From UMGS902 sp045538895 (lineage in GTDB: Bacteria; Bacillota; Clostridia; Oscillospirales; CAG-272): a stretch of DNA of 15,623 bases. Below the pieces are notes generated by a model. That model made no database searches. It was not told the DNA's origin and saw nothing but the letters and a program-made list of their open reading frames with translations. Positions 14,469 through 15,623 of the stretch are shown piece by piece. Where the stretch lies: the NCBI GenBank assembly GCA_045538895.1, contig JAZQEH010000071.1, positions 1 to 15,623 of the forward strand, written 5' to 3'. The translations under genes and the position numbers were made by a program. The first letter of the stretch is position 1, and the number at the start of each line of letters is the position of its first letter.

Positions 14469-15623
14469 ATGTATAAAGTTTTGTTTGATGCGGTGGATAG
14501 TTACGAGACTGAGATTCTTGCCGCAGAACGACATATATGGGAAAATCCGGAAGTAGGCTACCGTGAATGGAAAACGCATGCCTTCATGAAAAAAGAATTT
14601 GAAAAGTTTGGCTATACCGTTCATGAGGCGGGGGATATTCCCGGTTTTTATGCAGATATTGACACCGGCAAGGAAGGGCCGAAGATAGGCATATTTGCCG
14701 AAATGGATGCGCTGATTATTCCGGAACATCCTGAGTGCGATAAAGAAACAGGAGCGGTTCATGCATGTGCCCATCACTGCCAATGTGCTGCCATGATAGG
14801 ACTTGCAAAAGCACTAAAAGCAGACGGGGCTTTGGACGATCTTGTCGGCAGTGTGCGACTGTTTGTTGTTCCTGCTGAGGAAGGCATCGAGCTAAGCTAC
14901 AGACTTGAGCTGATAAAGAAAGGCATTCTTCATTTTATCGGCGGTAAGCAGGAATTTATGTACCGTGGCTTTTTGGATGACGTAGACGTTGCGATGATGG
15001 TACACGGCGGAAGCCACCGCTTTTCCATTGAAGTTGGCGGCAATGGCTTTATCAGCAAAAAGCACACGTTTATCGGAAAGGCGAGTCATGGTGCGGCACC
15101 ATCGGGCGGCTTGAATGCGCTTTATGCGGCAACAAATGCGCTGAGTGCGGCAAATGCCGTTCGTGAGCGTTTTAGCGGCGATAATAAATTCCGTTTCCAC
15201 CCCATTATAACTAAAGGCGGCGAGGCTGTGAATGTAATTCCTGCGGAGGTTGTTGTTGAAAGCTTTGTCCGTGGGGGAAACATGGAGCAAATCGTAAAAG
15301 CCAACAAGGCGATAAACAGGGCTTTTGCAGGAAGTGCGGCTGCTATGGGCTGCCGCTTGATTATAAATGACCAGATAGGTGCGGCTCCGAGAATTGAAGA
15401 TAACAATTTGCGTGCTGCCTTTGTAGACGTTGCAAAGATGTTTTACACCGATGAAGAGATTCATGCATACCGTCCTTGGAACGCCGGATGCACGGATATG
15501 GGCGATATTTCAACCGTTATGCCATCTATCATTGCATACGTCGGATGCAGTATGATTCCATGCCACACAAAGGATTTTGTAGTGGAGGATGCTTATAACG
15601 CATGCGTTGTCAGTGCAAAACTT
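14469..15623 (+). CDS. M20-family metal-dependent amidohydrolase (copy 2, partial)
   Basis: Open from the ATG at 14469 through the window edge: 385 codons without a stop, so only the last part (about 60 residues by comparison with copy 1) is missing. It aligns with the 7857-9194 enzyme along its length, sharing GYREWKTH, ALIIP-HPECDKETGAVHAC, RFSGDNKFRFHPIIT and GCTDMGDIS-like segments. Metal residues are kept: Cys and His of HACAHH, the VPAEE glutamates, the histidine of MVHGG and that of PCHTKDF. The glycine of HACGHH is alanine here. The binding site is AAAAAGGGGGGG, seven bases before ATG. It is the first gene rightward of araC-2 and has no M14 gene before it. Presumably a cytoplasmic N-acyl amino acid or peptide hydrolase with a substrate related to that of copy 1. 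Confidence 0.88.
   Translation, partial: MYKVLFDAVDSYETEILAAERHIWENPEVGYREWKTHAFMKKEFEKFGYTVHEAGDIPGFYADIDTGKEGPKIGIFAEMDALIIPEHPECDKETGAVHACAHHCQCAAMIGLAKALKADGALDDLVGSVRLFVVPAEEGIELSYRLELIKKGILHFIGGKQEFMYRGFLDDVDVAMMVHGGSHRFSIEVGGNGFISKKHTFIGKASHGAAPSGGLNALYAATNALSAANAVRERFSGDNKFRFHPIITKGGEAVNVIPAEVVVESFVRGGNMEQIVKANKAINRAFAGSAAAMGCRLIINDQIGAAPRIEDNNLRAAFVDVAKMFYTDEEIHAYRPWNAGCTDMGDISTVMPSIIAYVGCSMIPCHTKDFVVEDAYNACVVSAKL

Noticed and set aside
9402..14897. Extra CGAGCTAAGC matches at 9402-9411 and 14888-14897 as further tRNA-like repeat copies
   Set aside because: Only 10-12 bases match, both lie inside coding sequence of the MATE and M20-2 genes, and the T-loop and CCA parts are absent.

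Overview
The window reads as chromosome of a gut or rumen Clostridium-related Firmicute (Oscillospiraceae/Ruminococcaceae type). The evidence is three secreted proteins carrying dockerin modules (cellulosome-like attachment), strong AGGAGG-type ribosome binding sites, sigma-A promoters, AraC regulators of the Firmicutes kind and a MepA-like MATE pump. No replication or phage structural genes are seen.

Layout. 1-75: C-terminal end of a dockerin protein. 135-689: a compact KDPG/KHG aldolase (eda) between two hairpins. 829-1712: a mobile-element scar, the 5' end of an IS21-type istA run into the 3' end of a large serine recombinase whose catalytic domain is gone. 1831-9194: a module of a divergent AraC regulator, a 1684-residue secreted protein (two copies of a Gly-rich repeat domain, an M14 zinc carboxypeptidase domain, a C-terminal dockerin) and, 6 bp later, a cytoplasmic M20 amidohydrolase. 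This module lies between two near-identical 40-bp direct repeats that look like the 3' end of a tRNA-Asn gene. 9285-10664 (minus): a MATE exporter with a long structured leader ending in an intrinsic terminator just before its ribosome binding site. 11117-13390: a secreted Asp-box (sialidase-superfamily) protein with an unusual N-terminal half-degenerate dockerin and a CBM9-like C-terminus. 13484-14293 (minus) and 14469-15623: a second AraC regulator diverging from a second M20 amidohydrolase, both paralogues of the first pair; the amidohydrolase runs off the window.

Working model (inference). The AraC/M20 pair is a duplicated unit. In copy one, a surface-bound M14 peptidase would trim peptides or amides outside the cell and the co-transcribed M20 enzyme would hydrolyse the imported product. 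In copy two, the nearest secreted partner is the Asp-box glycosidase-like protein, on the far side of the second regulator. The substrate cannot be read from the sequence. The most unusual items are the M14/repeat/dockerin protein, the tRNA-derived repeats that bracket its module, the unassigned MATE leader RNA, and a perfect 16-bp palindrome in the second divergent promoter region.
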